64,000 bases of DNA from Bufo bufo (GCF_905171765.1 NC_053392.1:442956837-443020836), one strand, 5' to 3'. Positions 22,970-33,439 are shown, numbered from the stretch's first letter. Numbers and translations: made by a program. Notes: generated by a model not told the origin, from the letters alone.

Positions 22970-25900
22970 ATGAATTCTGACGGTACAGGGCCATCCTCGC
23001 TACCCACGCTGGTTGCCAGACTTGATCAGCAGGATCACCTGTTGGGTCGGTTCGCTGTGGCGTTGCAAACCCTGCTTGAACGCACGGCTCATTTCGCTCC
23101 CGTTGCCGATGGGTCGGTTGTCGCTCCTGGGCTCGCTCCTACTGCCGCCCCGGTTGTTGCGCCAGAGTCTACCCCGACACCTGTTGTTGCGCCTGCGGTG
23201 TTTCGGGGTATGACCGGTTCTGCCCCTCTTCCACAGCGCTTTGGGGGAGAGCCAACTCAGTGCCGAGGTTTCCTTAACCAGGTGGGCATTTATTTCGAGT
23301 TGCTGCCACATGCCTTTCCTACTGAGAGATCAAAGGTGGGCTTCTTGATCTCGCTGCTCTCGGACAAGGCCTTGGCCAGCCCTTTATGGGAGAACAACAA
23401 TCCGGTGGTTGCCGAGTTTTCCGGTTTTGTTGCTTCTCTTCGGAAGGTATTCGATGTGCCGGCTCGTGCTGCCTCTGCTGCAAAGCTCCTTATGTCCATC
23501 AGACAGGGTTCACGATCCGTAGCTGAATACGCCATTGAGTTTCGTACCCTGGCAGCAGAGGTGGGCTGGAATAATGAGGCTCTGGTCGCTGCTTTCTCTC
23601 ATGGTCTCTCGGATGCCTTGAAGGATGAGGTTGCAGCTAAGGACCTACCAGTTGAGCTCGAGTCTCTTATTTCTTTCCTGATTTTGATTGACACCAGACT
23701 CAGGGAGAGACCTTCCTTTAAGGAGAACCTGCGGAGGTCTTCTAACAGATTGGTGCCTACGTTTGCTGTCCCACCCGTGCCTCCCTCTCCTCCCACGCCT
23801 CCTGGGGATGACTTGTCTGGGGGTGAACCCATGCAGCTGGGGTTTGCTCGCCTGTCCGAGGGGGAGAGGGCACTCCGGAGACGTGAGGGCCGATGCATGT
23901 ACTGTGGTCTCGGTGGGCATTTTCGGTTGGCATGTCCGAACCGTCCGGGAAACGCTCGTACCCTGAGATCCTGTCGGGGGCAGATCTTGGGTGGTGTCTC
24001 CTCGTCCCCGGTTTCCCGTGTTGACAAACCACTGATCACTGTTGTCCTCTCCTGGGTCGGGGGCTCGGTGACGACCCAGGCGTTGGTGGACTCTGGTGCT
24101 GGTGGTTTGTTCATTGATAGTGTGTTCGCTGCCGCCAATTCCATTCCTCTGCAGGCTCGAGGTTCCCCACTGGCTCTTGAGGCGATAGACGGCAGACCCC
24201 TTCTGCCGCCACACGTGACTCATGAGACCCTTCCAGTGGGGATAGCCATTGGTGCCGTTCACAGAGAGTCGGTCTGCCTCCAGGTTATTTCGTCTCCACA
24301 CTACTCGGTGGTCTTGGGGTACCCCTGGCTCCAGAAGCATAATCCGACTTTCGATTGGAGATCGGTCGAGATCCTCTCGTGGTCACCGCAGTGTGGGGCT
24401 AGTTGCATCCATGGGTCTGTCAAGTTGCTGTGTACTTCCTCGGACTCTCTGTTGCCTCCTGAATATGAGGAGTACCGGGATGTATTCGATAAGGTGCGCG
24501 CGGTTGCCCTACCTCCGCACCGCCCATATGATTGTGCCATAGAGTTACAATCTGGTGCCGTTCCTCCTCGTGGCAAAGTCTATCCACTGTCGGTAGCGGA
24601 GAATGAGGCCATGGAGGAGTACGTGAGGGAGGCGCTTTCACGCGGACACATTCGCAAATCTTCGTCCCCGGCAGGGGCTGGATTTTTCTTTGTGAAAAAG
24701 AAGGGCGGTGAGTTGAGGCCTTGCATCGATTACAGGGGTCTCAATCGCATCACGATCAAGAACGCTTACCCGATACCCTTGATTTCCGAGCTGTTCGATC
24801 GCCTTAAAGGGGCCACGGTCGTTACCAAACTCGACCTGAGGGCGGCATATAACCTGGTAAGGATCAAGGCGGGCGATGAGTGGAAGACCGCGTTTAACAC
24901 CAGGACCGGTCATTACGAATCCTTGGTTATGCCCTTTGGGTTGTGCAATGCGCCCGCAGTCTTTCAGGAATTCATCAACAATGTTTTCCGTGACCTGTTG
25001 CAGCAGTGTGTGGTAGTCTATTTGGATGACATCTTGGTATATTCTGAATCCATGGAGGCCCACATTCTGGATGTCAGACGAGTGTTGCAACGGTTACGAG
25101 AGAACAAGCTGTTCGGTAAGCTTGAGAAATGCGAATTTCACCGATCCCAGGTAACCTTCTTAGGTTACATCATTTCCGCTGAGGGGTTCTCCCTGGATCC
25201 TGAGAAGGTTTCGGCTGTCTTACAGTGGCCCCAGCCCAGTGGTCTTCGTTCCCTGCAGCGCTTTTTGGGCTTCGCCAATTATTATCGGAAGTTCATCAGG
25301 GACTTTTCCATGCTGGCCAAGCCTCTCACGGATCTGACCAGGAAGGGCAGTAATTCCCAGGTCTGGCCGCTCGAGGCCATCCGAGCTTTTGAGGCCCTAA
25401 AGTCCGCCTTTGTGTCGGCTCCGATTCTGTCGCATCCCAACCCTGGGTTGCCCTTTGTCCTCGAGGTGGACGCGTCTGAGACGGGAGTAGGCGCCCTTCT
25501 GTCTCAGCGTAGAACACCAGAGGGTCCTCTGCTTCCTTGTGGGTTTTACTCCCGGAAACTGTCTTCCGCGGAGTGCAACTATCAGATTGGTGACAGGGAG
25601 TTATTGGCCATCGTGCAGGCCCTTAAAAAATGGAGGCACTTGCTCGAGGGTTCGGTGGTTCCGGTTCTCATCCTGACGGACCACAAGAATCTGACCTACC
25701 TTTCTGAGGCCAAGAGATTGACACCACGTCAGGCCAGATGGGCTCTGTTCTTGTCACGTTTTAATTACGTGGTCTCCTACCTACCCGGTTCCAAGAACAT
25801 CAGGGCGGATGCCTTATCACGGCAGTACTCCGAGCTGTCCAGGGAGGAGTCGATTCCGACTTCGGTCATACCTCCGAATCAGATCCTGGCCGCCATTCGC

Positions 25901-27295
25901 ACCAGCCTGACCTCTCCCCTGGGTGAGCAGATTTTGGCGGCTCAATCTGGTGCTCCCTCTGGGAGACCCAACGGCAGATGTTTTGTGCCTGAGAAGTTGC
26001 GCACTCGGTTGTTGCGAACCTACCATAACTCCAAGACCGCGGGGCATCCTGGAAAGAATCAGCTGTCCTGGGCTGTTTCACGTCTGTTCTGGTGGCCTTC
26101 CCTACGTTCCGACATCGCCGCATATGTAGCGGCATGCTCCGTTTGTGCCCAGAGTAAGTCCCCTCGGCACCTTCCGTTGGGCCTTCTGCAACCCATAGCC
26201 ACCGGGGAGCGTCCATGGTCACACCTGGGGATGGATTTCATTGTGGACCTCCCTGCATCCCGAGGCCATACGGTCATTCTCATGATTGTGGATCGGTTTT
26301 CCAAAATGTGCCACTGTGTTCCTCTCAAGAAGTTACCCTCTGCACAAGAGTTGGCCACGATTTTTGCCAGGGAGGTCTTCCGGTTGCACGGTTTGCCCAA
26401 GGAGATTGTGTCGGATCGGGGGAGTCAGTTTGTGTCCAGGTTCTGGCGCGCCTTTTGCTCCCAGTTGGGGATTCATCTCTCCTTCTCCTCGGCCTACCAC
26501 CCTCAGTCCAATGGGGCCGCAGAACGATCCAATCAGGCCTTGGAGCAATTCCTTCGTTGCTATGTCTCCGATCACCAAGACAATTGGGTTGACCTCCTGC
26601 CTTGGGCTGAGTTTGCCAGGAACACGGCGGTGAACTCTTCCTCTGGGACGTCTCCCTTCATGGCCAATTATGGGTTCCAACCTGCCGTGTTACCGGAGGT
26701 ATTCTCTCCCCAGGATATTCCGGCTGTGGAGGATCACCTTTCCGTCCTACGTGCTTCTTGGGTACAGATCCAGAAGTCCCTTGAGGTCTCTGCGCAGCGC
26801 CAGAGACTCCAGGCTGATCGCAGACGAGCGCCTGCTCCTTCCTACCAGGTCGGAGACCGTGTATGGTTGTCCACCCGCAACCTCAACCTTCGAGTGCCCA
26901 CTCCCAAGCTGGCGCCTCGCTTTGTTGGTCCCTTCCGAGTGCTTCGCAGGGTAAACCCGGTAGCCTATGCCCTTGCGCTTCCTCCTGGCATGCGGATCTC
27001 CAACGTGTTTCATGTCTCCCTGTTGAAGCCACTGGTGTGTAATCGTTTCACTTCCTCGGTTCCTCGGCCTCGTCCGGTCCAAGTGGGCAATCGTGAGGAA
27101 TATGAGGTGAGCAATATCCTGGACTCACGCCTGGTCCGCGGTCGGTTGCAGTTTTTGGTCCATTGGCGTGGTTATGGTCCAGAGGAGCGTTCCTGGGTTC
27201 CCTCCGCAGATGTCCATGCTCCTGCCTTGCTCCGAGCCTTCCACGCGCGCTTCCCTCAGAAACCGTTTTGTGCTCCGCGGAGGAGGGGCCCTTGA
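22970..27295 (+). CDS. Gypsy A Gag-Pol polyprotein with chromodomain (1441 aa, intact)
   Basis: One uninterrupted frame encodes all retrotransposon functions. Gag capsid-like sequence runs from about residue 80 to 240, after a proline-rich head. The zinc knuckle is C309-C312-H317-C322 (CMYCGLGGHFRLAC). The protease has LVDSGAGG with D374. RT has the YLDD motif (Y684, D686, D687). RNase H starts near D834 (LEVDASETGVGALLSQ). Integrase has an HHCC finger around 1015-1062 and a DD35E set of D1089, D1149 and E1185. A chromodomain (EEYEVSNILDSRL ... HWRGYG...SWVP) covers about 1376-1425 and should guide insertion by reading histone marks. Gag and Pol are fused without a frameshift, as in Tf1. I see no missing catalytic residue. 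The start ATG directly follows the primer site. Confidence 0.95.
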   Translation: MNSDGTGPSSLPTLVARLDQQDHLLGRFAVALQTLLERTAHFAPVADGSVVAPGLAPTAAPVVAPESTPTPVVAPAVFRGMTGSAPLPQRFGGEPTQCRGFLNQVGIYFELLPHAFPTERSKVGFLISLLSDKALASPLWENNNPVVAEFSGFVASLRKVFDVPARAASAAKLLMSIRQGSRSVAEYAIEFRTLAAEVGWNNEALVAAFSHGLSDALKDEVAAKDLPVELESLISFLILIDTRLRERPSFKENLRRSSNRLVPTFAVPPVPPSPPTPPGDDLSGGEPMQLGFARLSEGERALRRREGRCMYCGLGGHFRLACPNRPGNARTLRSCRGQILGGVSSSPVSRVDKPLITVVLSWVGGSVTTQALVDSGAGGLFIDSVFAAANSIPLQARGSPLALEAIDGRPLLPPHVTHETLPVGIAIGAVHRESVCLQVISSPHYSVVLGYPWLQKHNPTFDWRSVEILSWSPQCGASCIHGSVKLLCTSSDSLLPPEYEEYRDVFDKVRAVALPPHRPYDCAIELQSGAVPPRGKVYPLSVAENEAMEEYVREALSRGHIRKSSSPAGAGFFFVKKKGGELRPCIDYRGLNRITIKNAYPIPLISELFDRLKGATVVTKLDLRAAYNLVRIKAGDEWKTAFNTRTGHYESLVMPFGLCNAPAVFQEFINNVFRDLLQQCVVVYLDDILVYSESMEAHILDVRRVLQRLRENKLFGKLEKCEFHRSQVTFLGYIISAEGFSLDPEKVSAVLQWPQPSGLRSLQRFLGFANYYRKFIRDFSMLAKPLTDLTRKGSNSQVWPLEAIRAFEALKSAFVSAPILSHPNPGLPFVLEVDASETGVGALLSQRRTPEGPLLPCGFYSRKLSSAECNYQIGDRELLAIVQALKKWRHLLEGSVVPVLILTDHKNLTYLSEAKRLTPRQARWALFLSRFNYVVSYLPGSKNIRADALSRQYSELSREESIPTSVIPPNQILAAIRTSLTSPLGEQILAAQSGAPSGRPNGRCFVPEKLRTRLLRTYHNSKTAGHPGKNQLSWAVSRLFWWPSLRSDIAAYVAACSVCAQSKSPRHLPLGLLQPIATGERPWSHLGMDFIVDLPASRGHTVILMIVDRFSKMCHCVPLKKLPSAQELATIFAREVFRLHGLPKEIVSDRGSQFVSRFWRAFCSQLGIHLSFSSAYHPQSNGAAERSNQALEQFLRCYVSDHQDNWVDLLPWAEFARNTAVNSSSGTSPFMANYGFQPAVLPEVFSPQDIPAVEDHLSVLRASWVQIQKSLEVSAQRQRLQADRRRAPAPSYQVGDRVWLSTRNLNLRVPTPKLAPRFVGPFRVLRRVNPVAYALALPPGMRISNVFHVSLLKPLVCNRFTSSVPRPRPVQVGNREEYEVSNILDSRLVRGRLQFLVHWRGYGPEERSWVPSADVHAPALLRAFHARFPQKPFCAPRRRGP

Positions 27296-27306
27296 GGGGG
27301 AGGTAC

Positions 27307-27804
27307 TGTCATGGTCTTACCTGCTTGCTGCTCTCCTTCGTTTGACATGTGCTGGCGGCCATCTTGGTTTCTGGGTTCTTGTAGCCTTCCACCCTGCGGC
27401 TCCTCCTTCCCCTGGGAGGTGCTGGATGCCTAGCTCATATATATAGGAGGTCTGTGGCTTCAGTTCCTTGCTTGGTCCTCTTGTGTTCACATGCTTCTAA
27501 GACTGCTGCTGCTTCTGGTTCCTGATCCTGGCTTCGTCTGACTACCCTTCTGGTTCCTGATCCTGGCTTCGTCTGACTACCCTGCTGGTTCCTGATCCTG
27601 GTTTCGTCTGACTACCCTGCTGGTTCCTGATCCTGGCTTCGTCTGACTACCCTGCTGGTTCCTGATCCTGGCTTCGTCTGACTACCGAAGACTCTGCTCG
27701 GTTTCACCATCCGTTTGGACTTTTGCTTTACAGCTTTATTTTCAATAAAGCCTTCTTATTTTCACTTATCTCTTGTTGTACGTCTGGTTCATGGTTCCGT
27801 GACA
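27307..27804 (+). repeat. Gypsy A 3' LTR
   Basis: At 498 bp it is 27 bases shorter than the 5' LTR because its tandem repeat has five units rather than six. A purine run (GAGGGGGAGG, 27,293-27,302) just upstream is the polypurine tract. Confidence 0.95.
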
Positions 27805-27948
27805 GCTACTGGGACCTGAGGTAGTTGGTTCACTAGGACGTGTGGCTGTGGCAGAACGGCCACGTCCTCTCCCAGCACCAGAGGGTCCACTAACACCACC
27901 ACGACCATGTCCGCGTCCCTTACTAGATGTTTTCCTCATTGTCACCAT
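27805..27948 (-). pseudogene. hAT-B transposase N-terminus, cut off by gypsy A
   Basis: The minus frame begins MVTMRKTSSKGRGHGRGG at 27,948 and continues as a glycine-arginine-rich stretch (GAGRGRGRS) to SGPSS at the gypsy junction. The head is basic and AT-hook-like. Similar heads start the hAT-C (57,159) and hAT-D (63,020) transposases. The gene continues on the other side of the gypsy at 22,426. Confidence 0.75.
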
Positions 27949-28079
27949 TCACCACAATAATAAAAAAATTATTTGGCCCAATGTATTGAATTCAAATTCA
28001 GGCCTTTTTTTACAGGCACCTAACACTATCTGGCTATCTATTTAGGTATCGTATTACACTAATACAGGCACAACAGTAA

Positions 28080-29800
28080 CGACAGATTGAGCTGAATATA
28101 AATTGTAGGCCTAGTATTTAGGCGCTGGGTGACAGGTATACGTTTACGGACAGAATTAAACTTGGAAATGCACGGTAGCGTGTGAAGTTATTGAGGATGA
28201 CACTATCCGCACCTTCAAATCTAATATACCCTTTTATGGATAGATTTAACCTTGGCCTGATAGTAATTCCCTAAATTTGTGGTTTCTGCTCTAAGTTGGG
28301 AATTGTATTTCAACCCAGAACAAAAACTGTGCTTTGGCAGACACTAAATAGATTGACCAGCCACAGCAGTATCAACAGATTTAGCTGAATATAAATTGTA
28401 GGCCTGGTATTTAGGCGCTGGATGACCGTTATACGTTTACAGACAGAATTAGACTTGGAGATGCACGGTAGCGTGTGAAGTTATTGACTATCCGCACCTT
28501 CAATCTAATATACCCTTTTATGGATCAATTTAAACTTGGCCTGATACAGCAGAAAAAAATATATTTAGGGAATTGCTAAGTTGGGAATTGTATTCAACCC
28601 AGAACAAAAACTGTGCTTTGGCGGACACTAAATAAATTGACCAGCCTCAGCAATAAACATAGATTTAGCTGAATATAAATTTTAGGCCTATTATTTAGGC
28701 GCTGGGTGACAGGTATACCTTTACGGACAGAATTATTTAAACTTGAAAATGCACGGTAGCGTGTGAAGTTATTGAGGATGACCCTATCCACACCTTCAAT
28801 CTAATATACCCTTTTATGGATCAATTTAAACTTGGCCTGATACAGCAGAAAAAAAATATTTAGGGGATTGCTAAGTTGGGAATTGTATTCAACCCAGAAC
28901 AAAAACTGTGCTTTGGCGGACACTAAATAAATTGACCAGCCTCAGCAATAAACATAGATTTAGCTGAATATAAATTTTAGGCCTATTATTTAGGCGCTGG
29001 GGGACAGGTATACGTTTACGGACAGAATTATTTAAACTTGGAAATGCATGGTAGCGTGTGAAGTTATTGAGGATGACACTATCCGCACCTTCAATCTAAT
29101 ATACCCTTTTATGGATCAATTTAAACTTGGCCTGATACAGCAGAAAAAAAATATTTAGGGGATTGCTAAGTTGGGAATTGTATTCAACCCAGAACAAAAA
29201 CTGTGCTTTGGCGGACACTAAATAAATTGACCAGCCTCAGCAATAAACATAGATTTAGCTGAATATAAATTTTAGGCCTATTATTTAGGCGCTGGGTGAC
29301 AGGTATACGTTTACGGACAGAATTATTTAAACTTGGAAATGCATGGTAGCGTGTGAAGTTATTGAGGATGACACTATCCGCACCTTCAATCTAATATACC
29401 CTTTTATGGATCAATTTAAACTTGGCCTGATACAGCAGAAAAAGAATATTTAGGGGATTGCTAAGTTGGGAATTGTATTCAACCCAGAACAAAAACTGTG
29501 CTTTGGCGGACACTAAATAAATTGACCAGCCTCAGCAATAAACACAGATTGAGCTGAATATAAATTTTAGGCCTATTATTTAGGCGCTGGGTGACAGGTA
29601 TACGTTTATGGACAGAATTATTTAAACTTGGAAATGCAAAGTAGCGTGTGAAGTTATTGAGGATGACATTATCCGCACCTTCAATCTAATATACCCTTTT
29701 ATGAATCAATTTAAACTTGGCCTGATACAGCAGAAATATTTAGGGGATTGCTAAGTTGGGAATTGTATTCAACCCAGAACAAAAACTGTGCTTCGGCAGA
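28080..29800. repeat. ~295-bp tandem array, about 6 units (hAT-B right flank)
   Basis: The phrase GGCGCTGG recurs at 28,121, 28,414, 28,698, 28,993, 29,288 and 29,583. Later units differ little, the first two more. The unit also holds GGCCTGATACAGCAGAAA and AACTGTGCTTTGGCGGACAC. No ORF is conserved. The remainder to 30,488 is the hAT right subterminal region with GC-rich CGAACCCGAA motifs. Confidence 0.9.
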
Positions 29801-30544
29801 CAGCAGACAGTATTACAATTGGCTAGCCACAGCTGAAACACCAGATTTAGGGTACTGCTATTTTGGCCAATTGTATTTTACCCCTCAATAAAATAGCAAG
29901 CACAGCCAAGCCCCTGATGTAGGATATAGCAATAAAATAACCACACTATTGATGGTTAAATGGACTTGGTGGCAGCTTGTGCTGGCGCACCACAAGACAC
30001 AAAATGGCCGCCGATCACCCAAGAAAAAAGTGACATAAAAATGCTCTGGGCAGCCTAAAAACAGTGAGCAATTAAATAGCAGCAGTTCAATGATCCACAG
30101 CTGTAGATCGATCACTGAATTAAGTGTTTTTGCTAAGTAAATCCCTGCCTAATCTCTCCCTAACAGCAGCAGCTGCAACCTCTCCCTACACTGATCATAG
30201 CAGAGTGACGTGCGGCGCTACGTGACTCCAGCTTAAATAGAGGCTGGGTCACATGCTGCACTGGCCAATCATAGCCATGCCAATAGTAGGCATGGCTGTG
30301 ATGGCCTCTTGGGGCAAGTAGTATGACGCTTGTTGATTGGCTGCTTTGCAGCCTTTCAAAAAGCGCCAAGAAAGCGCCGAACACCAAACCCGGACTTTTA
30401 CGAAAATGTTCGGGTTCGGGTCCGTGTCACGGACACCCCAAAATTCGGTACGAACCCGAACTATACAGTTCGGGTTCGCTCATCCCTACTTATGAGTATA
30501 ATAAATCTCCTTGTATATGGTCTATCTGGCGGTACTTCACTATG

Positions 30545-31370
30545 TGCATCAATCTTTAAACTCCCACAGAAGGTCTTGCTCTGGCAAGGATTTCCAAACT
30601 GCGGGGGATTCTGATGTTTCGTGGTGCACAAGCTAACTGGGATTGGTCGGCAACTCTCTGTTGTTGAGGCAAAATTTGGCAGCCCGATCACTTATTTTAT
30701 ACTGCAATAGATCTGGGTTGTCTCACATCTCCTGTATCTTCTCCACTAGCAATAAAGCCTTTCCTGATTAATTATCCTCAGAAGATGCTACTTCGGATAG
30801 GATCTCACCAAACTCCATCTCATAATGATCTTCATCTAAAGTCTTCAAATCAGAGTCCTTAATGTATTCTCCATAACTAGTCTGGGAAAAGTTTGCTTCG
30901 AAGAGGCTCTAACCTCCGATCTCACCATAGACTTAGTGTTCTTAACCAGATTTGAAGATTTTTCTGCTATCACCCTATCCAAACAAAGCAGACGCTTAGT
31001 ATAGGACTGAGGCAATATCGTTCTGTACACCTTACATTCTCTATTCTTAGATTTAGAAATGGATTTCCTAGGTGCTTTCGCCACCAAGTACACAAAGCAG
31101 AAAGACTAATTCCCATATTAAGAAAATAAAAAGTAATTTTCTCACTAATCACAACATAAAAAAAAGAAAAAATGGATCCAAGAAACGCAACATAAAGGGG
31201 CCATTTGGTTTCAGGAGGACAGTCTGTAACAAAGTGATAATTACTTACCTGGCAGATCCTATGCTGCCACTCCAGTTCTCCTAGCCTAGCTGCATAATTT
31301 TCCATTACTGTTATTGTGAGGGATGAGAATCTATTTTGTATAAACATGTCCTCCATCTTGTGCATATGTG
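30545..31370 (-). pseudogene. DIRS ORF1 (gag-like), N-terminal part of the main DIRS copy
   Basis: The minus strand begins near 31,365 (MEDMFIQNRFSSLTITVMEN) and continues as a basic, serine-rich segment (APRKSISKSKNRECK, then SYTKRLLCLDRVIAEK) and an acidic one near 30,800. A consensus donor (CAG|GTAAGT, GT at 31,247-31,248 read on the minus strand) and a pyrimidine-rich stretch ending GCGAAAG near 31,075 would allow a ~175-base intron. Stops occur near 30,770 and 30,640. The reading resumes at 18,064 beyond the inserted repeat and hAT-B. Confidence 0.5.
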
Positions 31371-31387
31371 GAAAAATTTATGAGCCA

Positions 31388-31840
31388 GCTGGAAGGATGT
31401 AGGGAGTTTCTGTGTATATAGATAAGAAGTTCCCAGCTGCAAGGTTAAGATAGAAGCTCCCTCATTTGCTTATCAGAGTTTTACATACAAGAGAGAGTTA
31501 TGTTCCTTCTGAGTTTCGGGATGTACTGCTGGAGAATGCTAATTTCGAGATAAGATATTGCAGAAACATTTTAATTATTAGAATTCTGTTAGTATGGTGC
31601 GGAAGTATTGCCTTTGAATAACAAATCAAATCACTAGTTTTGCTTTCCACCCCTTTGGTGGTGTGCCAGATTTGTCTGTGATTATCTGTAGTGTTATAAA
31701 AATGTATACTTGTATGGAATAAATTAGAGAGAATCTGATTCAGCAGTGTGTCTGTCAGCTCTCTGAGCACTCACAAAAAAAACTTCAATTGGGACCCCGA
31801 CAATTATAGAAGTAGTTTTTTTCTTTGCCTCAACAAAGCT
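31388..31840 (+). mobile_element. Candidate 5' LTR of an endogenous retrovirus
   Basis: TATAAA at 31,695, AATAAA at 31,718 and a GT-rich region precede a primer-binding site at 31,841, the order expected of U3-R-U5. The left boundary is not certain because no second LTR lies in the window. It is placed where DIRS-like sequence ends. Confidence 0.45.
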
Positions 31841-31858
31841 TGGTGCCCAACGAGGGGC
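31841..31858 (+). other. Retroviral primer-binding site, lysine-tRNA type
   Basis: TGGTGCCCAACGAGGGGC differs at two bases from the site used for tRNA-Lys (TGGCGCCCAACGTGGGGC). It sits two or so bases after the presumed LTR end. Confidence 0.6.
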
Positions 31859-32459
31859 TCGACTAAAGGACACTTCATTGATCTCCCGACAACTTAGATA
31901 ATCCGGACCAGGACGGACAGATATAAAAGACAGCGCTGCAAGATAAGAGACTTTATCTTACATTATATCTGTGCCTCCCTGACCAGTTGTCTGGTTCGAG
32001 GGATTGTTGAAGGAACGTACGTATAAAGTCCTTTTATAGTCGAGTCCATATTGATAAAGAACCTTGAAAGTTGAAAATACCTATGATTGTTGGGTTTAGT
32101 TTCTGATCATGAGTAACTTGATTGGGATGTTTTTGGTCTGGCTTTAGGAGTCAAGGTATAAGTTTTGTTTGTTCTTAACTGTGTTTGGAAAATTGCAGAG
32201 CATTATAGAAAGGGAAATCTCAATAGCAGAGTACACTAGGTGAGGAAACTCTGAGGAAATTGAGGGGAAACAGACGTCTGAATTTTGATACTTTCTATAG
32301 TTGTTCTGGTACAGTTGAAGAGCAATGGGGAATAATTTTAGTATACACGAAGGTTATAAGACAGCCAAAACATTGGTGAAGAAAAGAGGAGGTAAGGAGG
32401 GTCTGAAGAATGCAAACAGAGTGTTAGAGAAGGCAGGGATGAAGAATGGGAATCTTAAC
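31859..32459 (+). pseudogene. Endogenous retrovirus leader and start of gag, cut by an insertion
   Basis: A ~465-base leader is followed by an ATG at 32,324 that opens with MGNN, a typical N-myristoylation start of a retroviral matrix protein. About 45 codons of lysine-rich sequence follow before the frame meets the terminus of the next transposon at 32,460. The rest of the provirus would lie past the right edge, beyond at least 31.5 kb of inserted DNA. It is an old and broken copy with no complete viral gene here. Confidence 0.5.
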
Positions 32460-32577
32460 TAGTGATGCGGCAGGGGAAATATTCGAATTTGCGATAACTC
32501 ACAAATTTTTGGGCAAATATTCGCCATAAATTTGAGAATTCGCAATTATTTTCTTGATTGCGAAAATCATCAATGTA

Positions 32578-32606
32578 ATATGCGCATATTGCGCATGCGC
32601 AATACA
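32578..32606. repeat. GC-rich palindromic motif in transposon D
   Basis: TATGCGCATATTGCGCATGCGCAAT contains overlapping palindromes (TGCGCA repeated). It lies 120 bases from the transposon end and might be a transposase-binding site. Confidence 0.4.
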
Positions 32607-32666
32607 GGCATGGCCTAGTTTTGCTACAGTTTTCAAACTGCCGGAAGTTTCCTGAGACTGGAGAAA

Positions 32667-33439
32667 ATGGTTGGCAGCAACTTTCGCGAATGTGAGGAAG
32701 AACTCATGATCACGGTAAGTAATTTTACATTACAGCACTTTTTTTTATTACATTTTGCATGTATGGCAGAACAATAGCTTTAGAGAATGTTTCAATATAT
32801 TCGCGATTGCGAATAATGCACATATTTTTGCGCAATACATACAATTTCACATTTTATCAGGTCTGAGTAGTTATTACTGATTGGTGCACTAAGTATTGCT
32901 GTGACATCACAACACTAAGTCTGTAGCATGTATGTATGTATGGACAGCAGAGAAATATCTTTCACATGCACATTGCACATTAATTTTCCTACCACACACT
33001 ATATTACACACACACACACAGTCTATAGATTAGAGTTTGTGTCCTGTTGGTCAGGAGAAGGCTGCACCACGGGGAGGTGAACCAGCTGTACACCCCCATA
33101 CCATAACGTCACTTCACTAGACAGGTACATCTCTGCTCAGCTGGCCAATATCCGATTGCTCAGACCCACACACATACAATTGCAATACAATCCGATCTTA
33201 TAATGGTAACATTAAATCTAATATTTCCCCTTCAAAGACTTAAATACTTTTTGCTATGTTGTTGAGGACATTACTTTCAATACTTGTAGTAAAAAAATGT
33301 GGGATTATATGCTTGCATCTTTATCCTCTAGCGTATGTTGGAGCGGGGCTATGACAGGACCCAGGTCCTAGAAGAGAAGCAGGCCATTGTGTGGGGGATA
33401 TGGAATGAGCTGTGGAGGGAGTTCAAGGGGTACACATAG
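32667..33439 (+). CDS. Candidate two-exon mini-gene in transposon D, unrecognised
   Basis: Exon 1 is 32,667-32,714 (16 codons, MVGSNFRECEEELMIT), ending in a consensus donor GTAAGT. Exon 2 is 33,332-33,439 after TTTATCCTCTAG, encoding RMLERGYDRTQVLEEKQAIV and WGIWNELWREFKGYT, then TAG. The phases match, giving 52 residues. The helical, tryptophan-rich second half is loosely like a Myb/SANT-type fold, but I do not recognise a family. The TAG lies exactly where the 76-bp satellite starts. It may be the remnant of a longer captured or transposon gene. Function unknown. Confidence 0.35.

Larger units (their letters stand above)
22432..27804 (+). mobile_element. Gypsy A: complete chromodomain Ty3/gypsy retrotransposon
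   Basis: Two LTRs (22,432-22,956 and 27,307-27,804) start TGTCATGGTC and end TTCCGTGACA. They bound one long Gag-Pol ORF and are flanked by GCTAC on both sides. Domain order is gag, protease, RT, RNase H, integrase, chromodomain, which marks a chromovirus. The primer site and the TATA box point to Tf1/sushi-type self-priming. The near-identical LTRs and open ORF suggest a young insertion. It lies in the hAT-B transposase gene, opposite in direction. Confidence 0.95.
18245..30488 (-). mobile_element. hAT transposon B, complete ends, hosting a gypsy element
   Basis: The left end TACAGTTGAGTGAAC matches the reverse complement of the right end, TAGGGATGAGCGAAC. CTTATGAG is duplicated exactly on both sides (18,237-18,244 and 30,489-30,496), the 8-bp duplication of hAT. 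Subterminal DNA is full of TTCGGGTTCGG motifs in both orientations. The transposase reads leftward and is split by the gypsy at 22,432-27,804. Satellite arrays flank the gene: 141-bp units on the left and about 295-bp units on the right. Without the gypsy the element would be near 6.9 kb. Confidence 0.9.

Noticed and set aside
23599..24340. Minus-strand ORFs of 231 and 181 codons
   Set aside because: They are antisense to the intact gypsy A gag and protease, and have no recognisable motif.
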